A program made the translations under genes and the position numbers. 64,000 nt of DNA from Gadus chalcogrammus. Its lineage: Eukaryota; Chordata; Actinopteri; Gadiformes; Gadidae. How positions within the stretch are numbered: the first letter of the stretch is position 1; each line of letters begins with the position of its first letter. The notes under the pieces are model-generated. The model was not told the DNA's origin. It searched no databases and was given only the letters and a program-made list of their open reading frames with translations. Location: contig NC_079418.1 in assembly GCF_026213295.1 (NCBI RefSeq), forward strand, positions 4,909,887 to 4,973,886. The letters are read 5' to 3'. Of the stretch, positions 21,601 to 36,100 are shown one piece after another.

Positions 21601-23750
21601 AATGCTATCGTTTCGTCGTCGAAGGTCGGATCAAAAAACTGTATATGATTCCTTTGCGTGTGCGTCTGAAGATGTCGTGTGCAAAGTTTTGTGTCGATTG
21701 GTCAAGAAATGTGGGAGGAGTAGCGAAAAAACAGTTTTGCGGTTTTCGCGATTTTGCGAAAAAAAATTATGGACGCAAATGGGCGTGGCCTATGCCAAAA
21801 GATGCAGCAGACTCCAGTGAATCTGTGTGTACGAGGTTTTGAATGTGGGAGGTTCGGTGTGGGAGTTATAGCCCCAAACGCATTTTCCCTTGGTATAGCG
21901 CCACCTAGTGGCCGGCGTGTCTGGATTTTGTTATCTGAGTAGCGGTGCCGGACCTGGATCTAGTCATGCAATTGGCGTGTCGGCACCATTTACGGTTTGG
22001 GCTGTGGACCCACTTTTAGCGCGGGAAGTATAACTAGAACTGCAAGCAGTTATGCAGGGGTCCAAGAAGTGTGCATTTCGCCGGCACAACGCGACAAGAA
22101 ATGTGCATTTCGCCGGAAAAACGCGAAGCATGTGTTCAAAACGCTACCCTGAACCTGTGGAGTAGCGAGAAGTCAGTGTAGCGTTTTCGCGGCGAAATTT
22201 TTGTAGAAGATATACAATTTCCTCGTTTATTGCGCCCCCTAATCGCGAAATTTTCCGAAATTTTGATCGAAGGTCAATAAGGTTAGCACCAACATGTGTG
22301 TAGAATTTGGACTCGATCCGATGTCTAATTTTGGATTTTTTTGTATTTTTGATTTTCCACGTCTAATTGAGCTAATATACCAATATTCAAAATGCTATCG
22401 TTTCGTCGTCGAAGGTCGGATCAAAAAACTGTATATGATTCCTTTGCGTGTGCGTCTGAAGATGTCGTGTGCAAAGTTTTGTGTCGATTGGTCAAGAAAT
22501 GTGGGAGGAGTAGCGAAAAAACAGTTTTGCGGTTTTCGCGATTTTGCGAAAAAAAATTATCGACGCAAATGGGCGTGGCCTATGCCAAAAGATGCAGCAG
22601 ACTCCAGTGAATCTGTGTGTACGAGGTTTTGAATGTGGGAGGTTCGGTGTGGGAGTTATAGCCCCAAACGCATTTTCCCTTGGTATAGCGCCACCTAGTG
22701 GCCGGCGTGTCTGGATTTTGTTATCTGAGTAGCGGTGCCGGACCTGGATCTAGTCATGCAATTGGCGTGTCGGCACCATTTACGGTTTGGGCTGTGGACC
22801 CACTTTTAGCGCGGGAAGTATAATAACTAGAACTGCAAGCAGTTATGCAGGGGTCCAAGAAGTGTGCATTTCGCCGGCACAACGCGACAAGAAATGTGAA
22901 TTTCGCCGGCACAACGCGAAGCATGTGTTCAAAACGCTACCCTGAACTTGTGGATACAAAGGATTCGACTGTGGTAGGAGTAGCGAGAAGTCAGTGTAGC
23001 GTTTTCGCGGCAAAATTTTGTAGAAGATATACAATTTCCTCGTTTATTGCGCCCTCTAATGGCGAAATTGTCCGAATTTTTTTTCGAACGTCATTAAGGT
23101 TAGCACCAACATGTGTGTAGAATTTGGACTCGATCCGATTTCTAATTTTGGATTTTTTTGTATTTTGGATTTTCCACGTCTAATTTAGCTAATATACCAA
23201 TATTCAAAATGCTACCGTTTCGTCGTCGAAGGTCGGATCAAAAAACTGTATACGATTCCTTTGCGTGTGCGTCTGAAGATGTCGTGTGCAAAGTTTGGTG
23301 TCGATTGGTCAAGAAATGTGGGAGGAGTAGGGAAAAAACAGTTTTGCGGTTTTCACGATTTAGCGAAAAATATTCATAGACGCAAATGGGCGTGGCCTAG
23401 GCCAAAAGATGCAGCAGACTCCAGTGCATCTGTTTGTACAAGTTTTTGGACTCTGGGAGGTTCGGTGTCGGAGTTATAGCCCCAAACGCATATTCCCTGG
23501 TATAGCGCCACCTAGTGGCCGGCGTGTCTGGATTTTGTCGTCTGCGTAGTCCGAAGAGATCTGGATCTAGTCATGTAATTGGCGTGTGTGCACCATTTAC
23601 GGTTTGGGCTGTGGTCCCACTTTTAGGGGGGTAAGAATAAAAATCCTTACAAAAACAATAGGGATCCAACCTGTTGGCTTGGACCCCTAATAATAATAAT
23701 AATAATCCTTACAAAAACAATAGGGATCCAACCTGTTGGCTTGGACCCCT
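18686..23750 (-). repeat. Array 1 units 4-9 (type A)
   Basis: Six units of 793-926 bp. Units 6 and 8 share a shortened region after the second CGGC block, and 7-9 have GCGGGAAGTATA-type ends. Units 4, 5 and 7 are each preceded by a terminal module; unit 9 ends in two. These units have close relatives later in the array (6 with 26, 7 with 20, 9 with 25). Confidence 0.85.
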
Positions 23751-26143
23751 AACTAGAACTGCAAGCAGTTATGCAGGGGTCCAAGAAATGTGCATTTCGC
23801 CGGCACAACGCGAAGCATGTGTTCGAAGTTGAGGAACGGCGTATGACAAAAGATGCAGCTGACTCCAGTGAATCTGTGGATATAAAGGTTTTGACTGTGG
23901 GAGCTTCGGTGTGGAAGTTATAGCCCAAAACGCGTTTACAGAACATTCCATTGGCCAAATAGGAGATATACAATGTCGTCGTTTTTTGGCGCCGCCCTGT
24001 TGGCGAAATTTTCCAAAGACAATTTTCCTTTTCCAAATAACTCCCGCCCACATTAATAATTCTTGGCCATATTTTTTATATAGACTCGGGATTCCCCCTT
24101 GATGGTTTCCGTATAGTTTGAAGAACATTCCTTGGGCCAATTAGAAGATATACAATTTCCTCGTTTATTGCGCCCCCTAATGGCGAAAAATTCCGGAATT
24201 TTTATCGAACGACATTAAGGTTAGCACCAACATGTCTGTACAATTTGGACTCGATCCGATGTCTGATTTTGGATTTTTTTGGATTTTTGATTTTCCACGT
24301 CTAATTTAGCTAATATACCAATATTGAAAACTCTACCGTTTCGTTGTCGAAGGTCGGATCAAAAAACGGTTGATAATTTCTTTGCGTGTGCGTCTGAAGA
24401 TGTCGTGCGCAAAGTTTGGTGTCGATTGGTCAAGAAATGTGGGAGGAGTAGGGAAAAAACAGTTTTGCGGTTTTCGCGATTTAGCGAAAAATATTCATAG
24501 ACGCAAATGGGCGTGGCCTAGGCCAAAAGATGCAGCAGACTCCTGTGCATCTGTGTGTACAAGTTTTTGGACTGTGGGAGGTTCGGTGTGGGAGTTATAG
24601 CCCCAAACGCGTATTCCTTGGTATAGCGCCACCTAGTGGCCGGCGTGTCTGGATTTTGTCGTCTGCATAGTCTTCACCGACCTGGATCTAGTCATGCAAT
24701 TGGCGTGTGTGCAACATTTACGGTATGGGCTGTATTCCCACTTTCTTGGTAGGAAGTATAATAATAATAATAACTAGAACTGCAAGCAGTTATGCAGGGG
24801 TCCAAGAAGTGTGCATTTCGCCGGCACAACGCGACAAGAAATGTGCATTTCGCCGGCACAACGCGAACCAAGTATGCAAAACGCTACCGTGAACAACCTG
24901 TGGATATAAAGGTTTTGACTGTGGGAGGTTCAGTGTGGGAGTTTCGGCCCCAAACGCATTTTCCGCTACCGTTTAGTCGTCGACGGTTGGATCAAAATAG
25001 TTTTTACTGATTTGCAACGCAAAACATATATTCAAAACGCTACCGTTTCGTCAACGATGGTCGGATCAAAATAGTTTTGCTGATTTCTTGTAGTGTGCGT
25101 CTGAAGATGTCGTGTGCAAAGTTTGGTGTCAATTGGGCAAGAAATGTGGGAGGAGTAGCGAAAAGGCAGTTTAGCTGTTTTTGCGATTTTGCATAAAGAA
25201 AATACCGACGCAAATGGGCCTGGCCTATGCCAAAAGATGCAGCTGACTCCAGTGAATCTTTGCGTATAACGTTTTTGACTGTGGGAGCTTCGGTGTGGGA
25301 GTTATAGCCTAAAACGCGTTTTCAGAACATTCCATTGGCCAAATAGGAGATATATTATTTCATCGTTTTTTGGCGCCGCCCTGTTGGCGAAATTTTCCAA
25401 AGACAATTTTCCTTTGCCAAATAACTCCCGCCTACATTATTAATTCTTGGCCATATTTTTTATATAGACTCGGGTTTGCCCCTTGATGGTTCCCTTATAG
25501 TTTGAAGAACATTCCTTTGGCCAATTAGAAGATATACAATTTCCTCGTTTATTGCGCCCCCTAATGGCGAAATATTCCGAATTCTTTATTGAACGCCACT
25601 AAGGGTAGCACCGACATGTGTCTAAAATTTGGACTTGATCCGACGTCTACTTTTGGTATTCTTTGAATTTTTGCGTTTCGACGTAAAACGTAGCCAATAA
25701 ACAAATATTCAAAACGCTACCGTTTCGTCGTCGAAGGTCGGATAAAAAAACTGTTGATGATTCCTTTGCGTGTGCGTCTGAAGATGTCGGGTGCAAAGTT
25801 TGGTGTTGATTGGTCAAGAAATGTGGGAGGAGTAGGGAAAAAACTGTTTTGCGGTTTTCGCGAATTAGCGAAAAATATTCATTGACGCAAATGGGCGTGG
25901 CCTAGCCCAAAAGATGCAGCAGACTCCAGTGCATCTGTGGGTATAACGTTTTTGACTGTGGGAGGTTCGGTGTGGGAGTTATAGCCCCAAACGCGTATTC
26001 CTTGGTATAGCGCCACCTAGTGGCCGGCATGTCTGGATTTTGTCGTCTGCGTACACATCACAGACCTGGATCTATTCATGCAATTGGCGTGTCCGCACCA
26101 TTTACGGTTTGGGGTGTGGGCCCACTTTTAGGGAAGGAAGTAT
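23751..26143 (-). repeat. Array 1 units 10-11 (types B and C)
   Basis: Unit 10 (1021 bp) has only one CGGC block and a GAAGTTGAGGAACGGCG join. Unit 11 (1372 bp) is the longest class, with an extra segment containing GATTTGCAACGCAAAACATA. Related copies: unit 30 for unit 10; units 18 and 29 for unit 11. Confidence 0.85.
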
Positions 26144-29100
26144 AACTAGAACTGCAAGCAGTTATGCAGGGGTCCAAGAAGTGTGCATTTCGCCGGCACA
26201 ACGCGACAAGAAATGTGCGTTTCGCCGGCACACGCTACCCTGAACCTGTGGATACAAAGGATTTGACTGTGGTAGGAGTAGCGAGAAGTCAGTGTAGCGT
26301 TTTCGCGGCGAAATTTTGTAGAAGATATACAATTTCCTTGTTTATTGCGCCCCCTAATGGCGAAATCTTCCGAAATTTTTATCGAACAACATTAAGGATA
26401 GCACCAACATGTCTGTAAAATTTGGACTCGTTCCGATGTCTACTTTTGGATTTTTCTGGATTTTTGATTTTCCACGTCTAATTTAGCTAATATACCAATA
26501 TTCAAAACGCTACCGTTTCGTCGTCGACGGTCGGATCAAAAAATTGTCCGATAATTTCTTTGCGTGTGCGTCTGTAGATGTCGTGTGCAAAGTTTGGTGT
26601 TGATTGGTCAAAAAATGTGGGAGGAGTAGGGAAAAAACTGTTTTGCGGTTTTCTCGATTTTGCGAAAAATATTCATAGACGCAAATGGGCGTGGCCTATG
26701 CCAAAAGATGCAGCAGACTCCAGTGAATATGTGTGTACAAGTTTTTGGACTCTGGGAGGTTCGGTGTGGGAGTTATAGCCCTAAACGCGTATTCCTTGGT
26801 ATAGCGCCACCTAGTGGCCGGCGTGTCTGGATTTTGTCGTCTGCCTAGAACTCAGGGACCTGGATCTAGTCATGCAATTGGCATGTCGGCACCATTTACG
26901 GTTTGGGCTGTGGGCCCACTTCTAGGGGGGAATAATAATAAGAACTAGAACTGCAAGCAGTTATGCAGGGGTCCAAGAAGTGTGCATTTCGCCGGCACAA
27001 CGCGACAAGAAATGTGCGTTTCGCCGGCACAACGCGAAGCATGTGTTCAAAACGCTACCCTGAACCTGTGGATACAAAGGATTTGACTGTGGTAGGAGTA
27101 GCGAGAAGTCAGTTCGCAGCGAAATTTTGTAGAAGATATACAATTTCCTCGTTTATGGCGCCCCCTAATGGCGAAATTTTCCGATTTTTTTATCGAACGG
27201 CATTAAGGTTAGCACCAACATGTCTGTAAAATTTGGACTCGTTCTGATGTCTACTTTTGGATTTTTCTGGATTTTTGATTTTCCACGTCTAATTTAGCTC
27301 ATAAACCAATATTCAAAACCCTCCCGTTTCGTCAACGAAGGTCGGATCAAAAAATTGTCCGATAATTTCTTTGCGCGTGCGTCTAAAGATGTCGTGTGCA
27401 AAGTTTGGTGTCGATTGATCAAGAAATGTGGGAGGAGTAGGGAAAAAACAGTTTTTCGGTTTTCGCGATATTGCGAAAAAAAATTATGGACGCAAATGGG
27501 CGTGGCCTATGCCAAAAGATGCAGCAGACTCCAGTGAATATGTGGGTACAAGTTTTTGACTGTGGGAGGTTCGGTGTGGGAGTTATAGCCCCAAACGAGT
27601 ATTCCTTGGTATAGCGCCACCTAGTGACCGGCGTGTCTGGATTTTGTCGTCTGAATAGTCTTCACGGACCTGGATCTAGTCATGCAATTGGCATGTCGGC
27701 ACCATTTACGGTCTGGGCTGTGGTACCACTTTCTTGGTAGGAAGTATAATAAAAAAAATCCTTACAAAAACAATAGGGATCCAACCTGTTGGCTTGGACC
27801 CCTAATAAGAAAAATCCCTACAAAAACAATAGGGATCCAACCTGTTGGCTTGGACCCCTAACTAGAACTGCAAGCAGTTATGCAGGGGTCCAAGAAGTGT
27901 GCATTTCGCCGGCACAACGCGACAAGAAATGTGCGTTTCGCCGGCACAACGCAAAGCATGTGTTTAAAACGCTACCCTGAACCTGTGGATACAAAGTATT
28001 TGACTGTGGTAGGATTAGCGAGAAGTCAGTGTAGCGTTTTCGCGGCGAAATTTTTGTAGAAGATATACAATTTCCTCGTTTATTGCGCCCCCTAATGGCG
28101 AAATTTTCCGAAATTTTTATCGAAGGTCATTAAGGTTAGCACCAACATGTGTCTAAAATTTGGACTCGATCCGATGTCTAATTTTGGAATTTTTTGTTTT
28201 TTTAATTTTCCACGTCAAATTTTGCTAATAAACCAATATTCAAAACGCTACCGTTTCGTCGTCGAAAGTCGGATCAAAAAACTGTCTATCATTTCTTTGC
28301 GTGTGCGTCCGAAGATGCCGTGTGCAAAGTTTGGTGTTGATTGGTCAAAAAATGTGGGAGGAGTAGCGAAAATACAGTTTAGCGGTTTTCGCGATTTAGC
28401 GAAAAATATTCATAGACGCAAATGGGCGTGGCCTAGGCCAAAAGATGCAGCAGACTCCAGTGCATCTGTGTGTACAAGTTTTTGGACTCTGGGAGGTTCG
28501 GTGTGGGAGTTATAGCCTCAAACGCGTATTCCTTGGTATAGCGCCACCTAGGGACCGGCGTGTCTGTATTTTGTTATCTGAGTAGCGGTGCCGATTCTGG
28601 ATCTAGCCATGCAATTGGCGCGTGTGCACCATTTACGGTTTGGGCTGTGGTTCCACTTTCACGGGGAGGTAGTATAACTAGAACTGCAAGCAGTTATGCA
28701 GGGGTCCAAGAAGTGTGCATTTCGCCGGCACAACGCGACAAGAAATGTGCATTTCGCCGGCACATCGCGAAGCATGTGTTGAAAATGCTACCCTGAACCT
28801 GTGGATACAAAGGATTTGACTGTGGTAGGAGTAGCGAGAAGTCAGTGTAGCGTTTTTGCGGCGAAATTTTGTAGAAGATATACAATTTCCTCGTTTATTG
28901 CGCCCCCTAATGGCGGAATTTTCCGAAATTTTTTTCGAACGTCATTAAGGTTAGCACCAACATGTGTGTAGAATTTGGACTCGATCCGATGTCTAATTTT
29001 GGATTTTTTTGTATTTTTGATTTTCCACGTCTAATTTAGCTAATATACCAATATTCAAAATGCTATCGTTTCGTCGTCGAAGGTCGGATCAAAAAACTGT

Positions 29101-29658
29101 ATATGATTCCTTTGCGTGTGCGTCTGAAGATGTCGTGTGCAAAGTTTTGTGTCGATTGGTCAAGAAATGTGGGAGGAGTAGCGAAAAAACAGTTTTGCGG
29201 TTTTCGCGATTTTGCGAAAAAAAAATTATAGACGCAAATGGGCGTGGCCTATGCCAAAAGATGCAGCAGACTCCAGTGAATCTGTGTGTACGAGGTTTTG
29301 AATGTGGGAGGTTCGGTGTGGGAGTTATAGCCCCAAACGCATTTTCCCTTGGTATAGCGCCACCTAGTGGCCGGCGTGTCTGGATTTTGTTATCTGAGTA
29401 GCGGTGCCGGACCTGGATCTAGTCATGCAATTGGCGTGTCGGCACCATTTACGGTTTGGGCTGTGGACCCACTTTTAGCGCGGGAAGTATAATAATAATA
29501 ATAATAATCCTTACAAAAACAATAGGGATCCAACCTGTTGGCTTGGACCCCTAATAATAATCCTTACAAAAACAATAGGGATCCAACCTGTTGGCTTGGA
29601 CCCCTAAAAAAATCCTTACAAAAACAATAGGGATCCAACCTGTTGGCTTGGACCCCTA
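26144..29658 (-). repeat. Array 1 units 12-15 (type A)
   Basis: Units of 799, 917, 816 and 983 bp. Unit 12 lacks part of the second CGGC block (join near 26231). Unit 13 ends with two terminal modules and unit 15 with three. Confidence 0.85.
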
Positions 29659-32600
29659 ACAAGAAGTGTGCATTTCGCCGGCACAACGCGAAGCATGTGT
29701 TCAAAAATTGAGAAACAGCGTGTGCCAAAAGATGCAGCTGACTCCAGTGAATCTGTGGATAGAAAGGTTTTGACTGTGGGAGCTTCGGTGTGGGAGTTAT
29801 AGCCCAAAACGCGTTTTCAGAACATTCCATTGGCCAGTTAGGAGATATATTATTTCGTCGTTTATTTGCGACCCCTTGTGGCGAAATTTTCCAAAGACAA
29901 TTTTCCTTTGCCAAATAACTCCCGCCCACATTAATAATTCTTGGCCATATTTTTTATATAGACTCGGGTTTGCCCCTTGATGGTTTCCTTTGAGTTTGAA
30001 GAACATTCCTTTGGCCAATAAGAAGATATACAATTTCCTCGTTTATTGCGCCCCCTAATGGCGAAATATTCCGAAAATTTTATTGAACGACATTAAGGTT
30101 AGCACCAACATGTCTGTAAAATTTGGACTCGTTCCGATGTCTACTTTTGGATTTTTCTGGATTTTTGATTTTCCACGTCTAATTTAGCTAATATACCAAT
30201 ATTCAAAACGCTACCGTTTCGTCGTCGACGGTCGGATCAAAAAACTGTCCGATAATTTCTTTGCGTGTGCGTCTGAAGATGCCGTGTGCAAAGTTTTGTG
30301 TCAATTGGTCAAGAAATGTGGGAGGAGTAGCGAAAATACAGTTTTGCGGTTTTCGCAATTTTGCGAAAAAAAATTATAGACGCAAATGGGCGTGGCCTAT
30401 GCCAAAAGATGCAGCAGACTCCAGTGCATCTGTGTGTACAAGGTTTTGAATGTGGGAGGTTCGGTGTGGGAGTTATAGCCCCAAACGCGTATTCCTTGGT
30501 ATAGCGCCACCTAGTGACCGGCGCGTCTGGATTTTGTCGTCTGCTTAGTCCGAACAGATCTGGATCTAGTCATGCAATTCGCGTGTCGGCACCATTTACG
30601 GTTTGGGCTGTGGTCCCACTTTTAGGGGGGTAAGAATAATAGGAATTATGCAGGGGTCCAAGAAGTGTTCATTTCGCCGGCACAACGCGAAGCATGTGTT
30701 CAAAAATTGAGAAACAGCGTATGCCAAAAGATGCAGCTGACTCCAGTGAATCTGTGGATATAAAGGTTTTGACTGTGGGAGCTTCGGTGTGGGAGTTATA
30801 GCCCAAAACGCGTTTTCAGAACATTCCATTGGCCAGTTAGGAGATATATTATTTCGTCGTTTATTTGCGACCCCTTGTGGCGAAATTTTCCAAAGACAAT
30901 TTTCCTTTGCCAAATAACTCCCGCCCACATTAATAATTCTTGGCCATATTTCTTATATAGACTCGGGTTTGCCCCTTGATGGTTTCCTTTGAGTTTGAAG
31001 AACATTCCTTTGGCCAATAAGAAGATATACAATTTCCTCGTTTATTGCGCCCCCTAATGGCGAAATATTCCGAAAATTTTATTGAACGACATTAAGGTTA
31101 GCACCAACATGTCTGTAAAATTTGGACTCGTTCCGATGTCTACTTTTGGATTTTTCTGGATTTTTGATTTTCCACGTCTAATTTAGCTAATATACCAATA
31201 TTCAAAACGCTACCGTTTCGTCGTCGACGGTCGGATCAAAAAACTGTCCGATAATTTCTTTGCGTGTGCGTCTGAAGATGTCGTGTGCAAAGTTTGGTGT
31301 TGATTGGTCAAAAAATGTGGGAGGAGTAGGGAAAAAACTGTTTTGCGGTTTTCGCGATTTTGCGAAAAATATTCATAGACGCAAATGGGCGTGGCCTATG
31401 GCAAAAGATGCAGCAGACTCCAGTGAATATGTGGGTACAAGTTTTTGACTGTGGGAGGTTCGGTGTGGGAGTTATAGCCCCAAACGCGTATTCCTTGGTA
31501 TAGCGCCACCTAGTGACCGGCGCGTCTGGATTTTGTCGTCTGCTTAGTCCGAACAGATCTGGATCTAGTCATGCAATTCGCGTGTCGGCACCACTTACGG
31601 TTTGGGCTGTGGTATCACTTTTAGGGGGGCAAGTATAGGAATAATAATCCTTACAAAAACAATAGGGATCCAACCTGTTGGCTTGGACCCCTAATAAAAA
31701 AAATCCTTACAAAAACAATAGGGATCCAACCTGTTGGCTTGGACCCCTAATAATAAAAATCCTTACAAAAACAATAGGGATCCAACCTGTTGGCTTGGAC
31801 CCCTAACAAGAAATGTGCATTTCGCCGGCACAACGCGAACCAAGTATTCAAAACGCTACCGTGAACAACCTGTGGATATAAAGGTTTTGACTGTGAGAGG
31901 TTCAGTGTGGGAGTTTCGGCCCCAAACGCATTTTCCGCTACCGTTTAGTCGTCGACGGTTGGATCAAAATAGTTTTTACTGATTTGCAACGCAAAACATA
32001 TATTCAAAACGCTACCGTTTCGTCAACGATGGTCGGATCAAAATAGTTTTGCTGATTTCTTGTAGTGTGCGTCTGAAGATGTCGTGTGTAAAGTTTGGTG
32101 TCAATTGGGCGAGAAATGTGGGAGGAGTAGCAAAAAGGCAGTTTAGCTGTTTTTGCGATTTTGCATAAAGAAAATACTGACGCAAATGGGCCTGGCCTAT
32201 GCCAAAAGATGCAGCTGACTCCAGTGAATCTGTGCGTATAACGTTTTTGACTGTGGGAGCTTCGGTGTGGGAGTTATAGCCTAAAACGCGTTTTCAGAAC
32301 ATTCCATTGGCCAAATAGGAGATATATTATTTCGTCGTTTTTTGGCGCCGCCCTGTTGGCGAAATTTTCCAAAGACAATTTTCCTTTGCCAAATAACTCC
32401 CGCCTACATTATTAATTCTTGGCCATATTTTTTATATAGACTCGGGTTTGCCCCTTGATGGTTCCCTTATAGTTTGAAGAACATTCCTTTGGCCAATTAG
32501 AAGATATACAATTTCCTCGTTTATTGCGCCCCCTAATGGCGAAATATTCCGAATTCTTTATTGAACGCCATTAAGGGTAGCACCGACATGAGTCTAAAAT

Positions 32601-33120
32601 TTGGACTTGATCCGACGTCTACTTTTGGTATTCTTTGAATTTTTGCGTTTCGACGTAAAACGTAGCCAATAAACAAATATTCAAAACGCTACCGTTTCGT
32701 CGTCGAAGGTCGGATAAAAAAGCTGTTGATGATTCCTTTGCGTGTGCGTCTGAAGATGTCGGGTGCAAAGTTTGGTGTTGATTGGTCAAGAAATGTGGGA
32801 GGAGTAGGGAAAAAACTGTTTTGCGGTTTTCGCGAATTAGCGAAAAATATTCATCGACGCAAATGGGCGTGGCCTAGCCCAAAAGATGCAGCAGACTCCA
32901 GTGCATCTGTGTGTACAAGTTTTTGGACTCTGGGAGGTTCGGTGTGGGAGTTATAGCCCCAAACGCGTATTCCTTGGTATAGCGCCACCTAGTGGCCGGC
33001 GTGTCTGGATTTTGTCGTCTGCTTAGAACTCAGGGCCCTGGATCTAGTCATGCAATTGGCGTGTCGGCACCTTTTACGGTTTGGGCTGTGGACCCACTTC
33101 TAGGGGGGAATAATAATAAT
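29659..33120 (-). repeat. Array 1 units 16-18, lacking the end hairpin
   Basis: Three consecutive units lack the AACTGCAAGCAGTT hairpin. Units 16 and 18 go from CCCCTAA directly to CAAGAA; unit 17 (about 30639) keeps only GGAATTATGC before GGGGTCC. Units 16 and 17 are type B, 18 type C. Under a Helentron reading these would be units with defective 3' ends. Confidence 0.8.
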
Positions 33121-36100
33121 AACTAGAACTGCAAGCAGTTATGCAGGGGTCCAAGAAGTGTGCATTTCGCCGGCACAACGCGAAGCATGTGTTCAAAAAT
33201 TGAGAAACAGCGTGTGCCAAAAGATGCAGCTGACTCCAGTGAATCTGTGGATAGAAAGGTTTTGACTGTGGGAGCTTCGGTGTGGGAGTTATAGCCCAAA
33301 ACGCGTTTTCAGAACATTCCATTGGCAAGTTAGGAGATATATTATTTCGTCGTTTATTTGCGACCCCTTGTGGCGAAATTTTCAAAAGACAATTTTCCTT
33401 TGCCAAATAACTCCCGCCCACATTAATAATTCTTGGCCATATTTTTTATATAGACTCGGGTTTGCCCCTTGATGGTTTCCTTTGAGTTTGAAGAACATTC
33501 CTTTGGCCAATAAGAAGATATACAATTTCCTCGTTTATTGCGCCCCCTAATGGCGAAATATTCCGAAAATTTTATTGAACGACATTAAGGTTAGCACCAA
33601 CATGTCTGTAAAATTTGGACTCGTTCCGATGTCTACCTTTGGATTTTTCTGGATTTTTGATTTTCCACGTCTAATTTAGCTAATATACCAATATTCAAAA
33701 CGCTACCGTTTCGTCGTCGACGGTCGGATCAAAAAACTGTCCGATAATTTCTTTGCGTGTGCGTCTGAAGATGTCGTGTGCAAAGTTTGGTGTTGATTGG
33801 TCAAAAAATGTGGGAGGAGTAGGGAAAAAACTGTTTTGCGGTTTTCGCGATTTTGCGAAAAATATTCATTGACGCAAATGGGCGTGGCCTATGCCAAAAG
33901 ATGCAGCAGACTCCAGTGAATATGTGTGTACAAGTTTTTTGACTGTGGGAGGTTCGGTGTGGGAGTTATAGCCCCAAACGCGTATTCCTTGGTATAGCGC
34001 CACCTAGTGACCGGCGTGTCTGGATTTTGTCGTCTGAATAGTCTTCACGGAACTGGATCTAGTCATGCAATTGGCATGTCGGCACCATTTACGGTCTGGG
34101 CTGTGGTACCACTTTCTTGGTAGGAAGTATAATAAAAAAAATCCTTACAAAAACAATAGGGATCCAACCTGTTGGCTTGGACCCCTAATAAAAAAAATCC
34201 TTACAAAAACAATAGGGATCCAACCTGTTGGCTTGGACCCCTAATAACTAGAACTGCAAGCAGTTATGCAGGGGTCCAAGAAGTGTGCATTTCGCCGGTA
34301 CAACCCGACAAGAAATGTGCATTTCGCCGGCACATCGCGAAGCATGTGTTGAAAACGCTACCCTGAACCTGTGGATACAAAGGATTTGACTGTGGTAGGA
34401 GTAGCGAGAAGTCAGTGTAGCGTTTTTGCGGCGAAATTTTGTAGAAGATATACAATTTCCTCGTTTATTGCGCCCCCTAATGGCGGAATTTTCCGAAATT
34501 TTTATCGAACGTCATTAAGGTTAGCACCAACATGTGTGTAGAATTTGGACTCGATCCGATGTCTAATTTTGTATTTTTTTGTATTTTTGATTTTCCACGT
34601 CTAATTTAGCTAATATACCAATATTCAAAATGCTATCGTTTCGTCGTCGAAGGTCGGATCAAAAAACTGTATATGATTCCTTTGCGTGTGCGTCTGAAGA
34701 TGTCGTGTGCAAAGTTTTGTGTCGATTGGTCAAGAAATGTGGGAGGAGTAGCGAAAAAACAGTTTTGCGGTTTTCGCGATTTTGCGAAAAAAAATTATGG
34801 ACGCAAATGGGCGTGGCCTATGCCAAAAGATGCAGCAGACTCCAGTGAATCTGTGTGTACGAGGTTTTGAATGTGGGAGGTTCGGTGTGGGAGTTATAGC
34901 CCCAAACGCATTTTCCCTTGGTATAGCGCCACCTAGTGGCCGGCGTGTCTGGATTTTGTTATCTGAGTAGCGGTGCCGGACCTGGATCTAGTCATGCAAT
35001 TGGCGTGTCGGCACCATTTACGGTTTGGGCTGTGGACCCACTTTTAGCGCGGGAAGTATAACTAGAACTGCAAGCAGTTATGCAGGGGTCCAAGAAGTGT
35101 GCATTTCGCCGGCACAACGCGACAAGAAATGTGCATTTCGCCGGAAAAACGCGAAGCATGTGTTCAAAACGCTACCCTGAACCTGTGGAGTAGCGAGAAG
35201 TCAGTGTAGCGTTTTCGCGGCGAAATTTTTGTAGAAGATATACAATTTCCTCGTTTATTGCGCCCCCTAATGGCGAAATTTTCCGAATTTTTATCGAAGG
35301 TCATTAAGGTTAGCACCAACATGTGTCTAAAATTTGGACTCGATCCGATGTCTAATTTTGGAATTTTTTGGTTTTTTAATTTTCCACGTCTAATTTAGCT
35401 AATAAAAGAATATTCAAAACTCTACCGTTTCGTCGTCGAAGGTCGGATCAAAAAACTGTATATGATTTCTTTGCGTGTGCGTCTGAAGATGCCGTGTGCA
35501 AAGTTTGGTGTTGATTGGTCAAGAAATGTGCGAGGAGTAGCGAAAAAACAGTTTTGCGGTTTTCGCGATTTAGCGAAAAATATTCATAGACGCAAATGGG
35601 CGTGGCCTAGACCAAAAGATGCAGCAGACTCCAGTGCATCTGTGTGTACAAGTTTTTGGACTGTGGGAGGTTCGGTGTGGGAGTTATAGCCCCAAACGCG
35701 TATTCCTTGGTATAGCGCCACCTAGTGGCCGGCATGTCTGGATTTTGTCGTCTGCGTAGTCCGAAGAGATCTGGATCTAGTCATGTAATTGGCGTGTGTG
35801 CACCATTTACGGTTTGGGCTGTGGTACCACTTTTAGGGGGGTAAGTATAACTAGAACTGCAAGCAGTTATGCAGGGGTCCAAGAAGTGTGCATTTCGCCG
35901 GCACAACGCGACAAGAAATGTGCGTTTCGCCGGCACAACGCGAAACATGTGTTCCAAACGCTACCCTGAACCTGTGGATACAAAGGATTTGACTGTGGTA
36001 GGAGTAGCGAGAAGTCAGTGTAGCGTTTTCGCGGCGAAATTCTGTAGAAGATATACAATTTCCTCGTTTATTGCGCCCCCTAATGGTGAAATTTTCCGAT

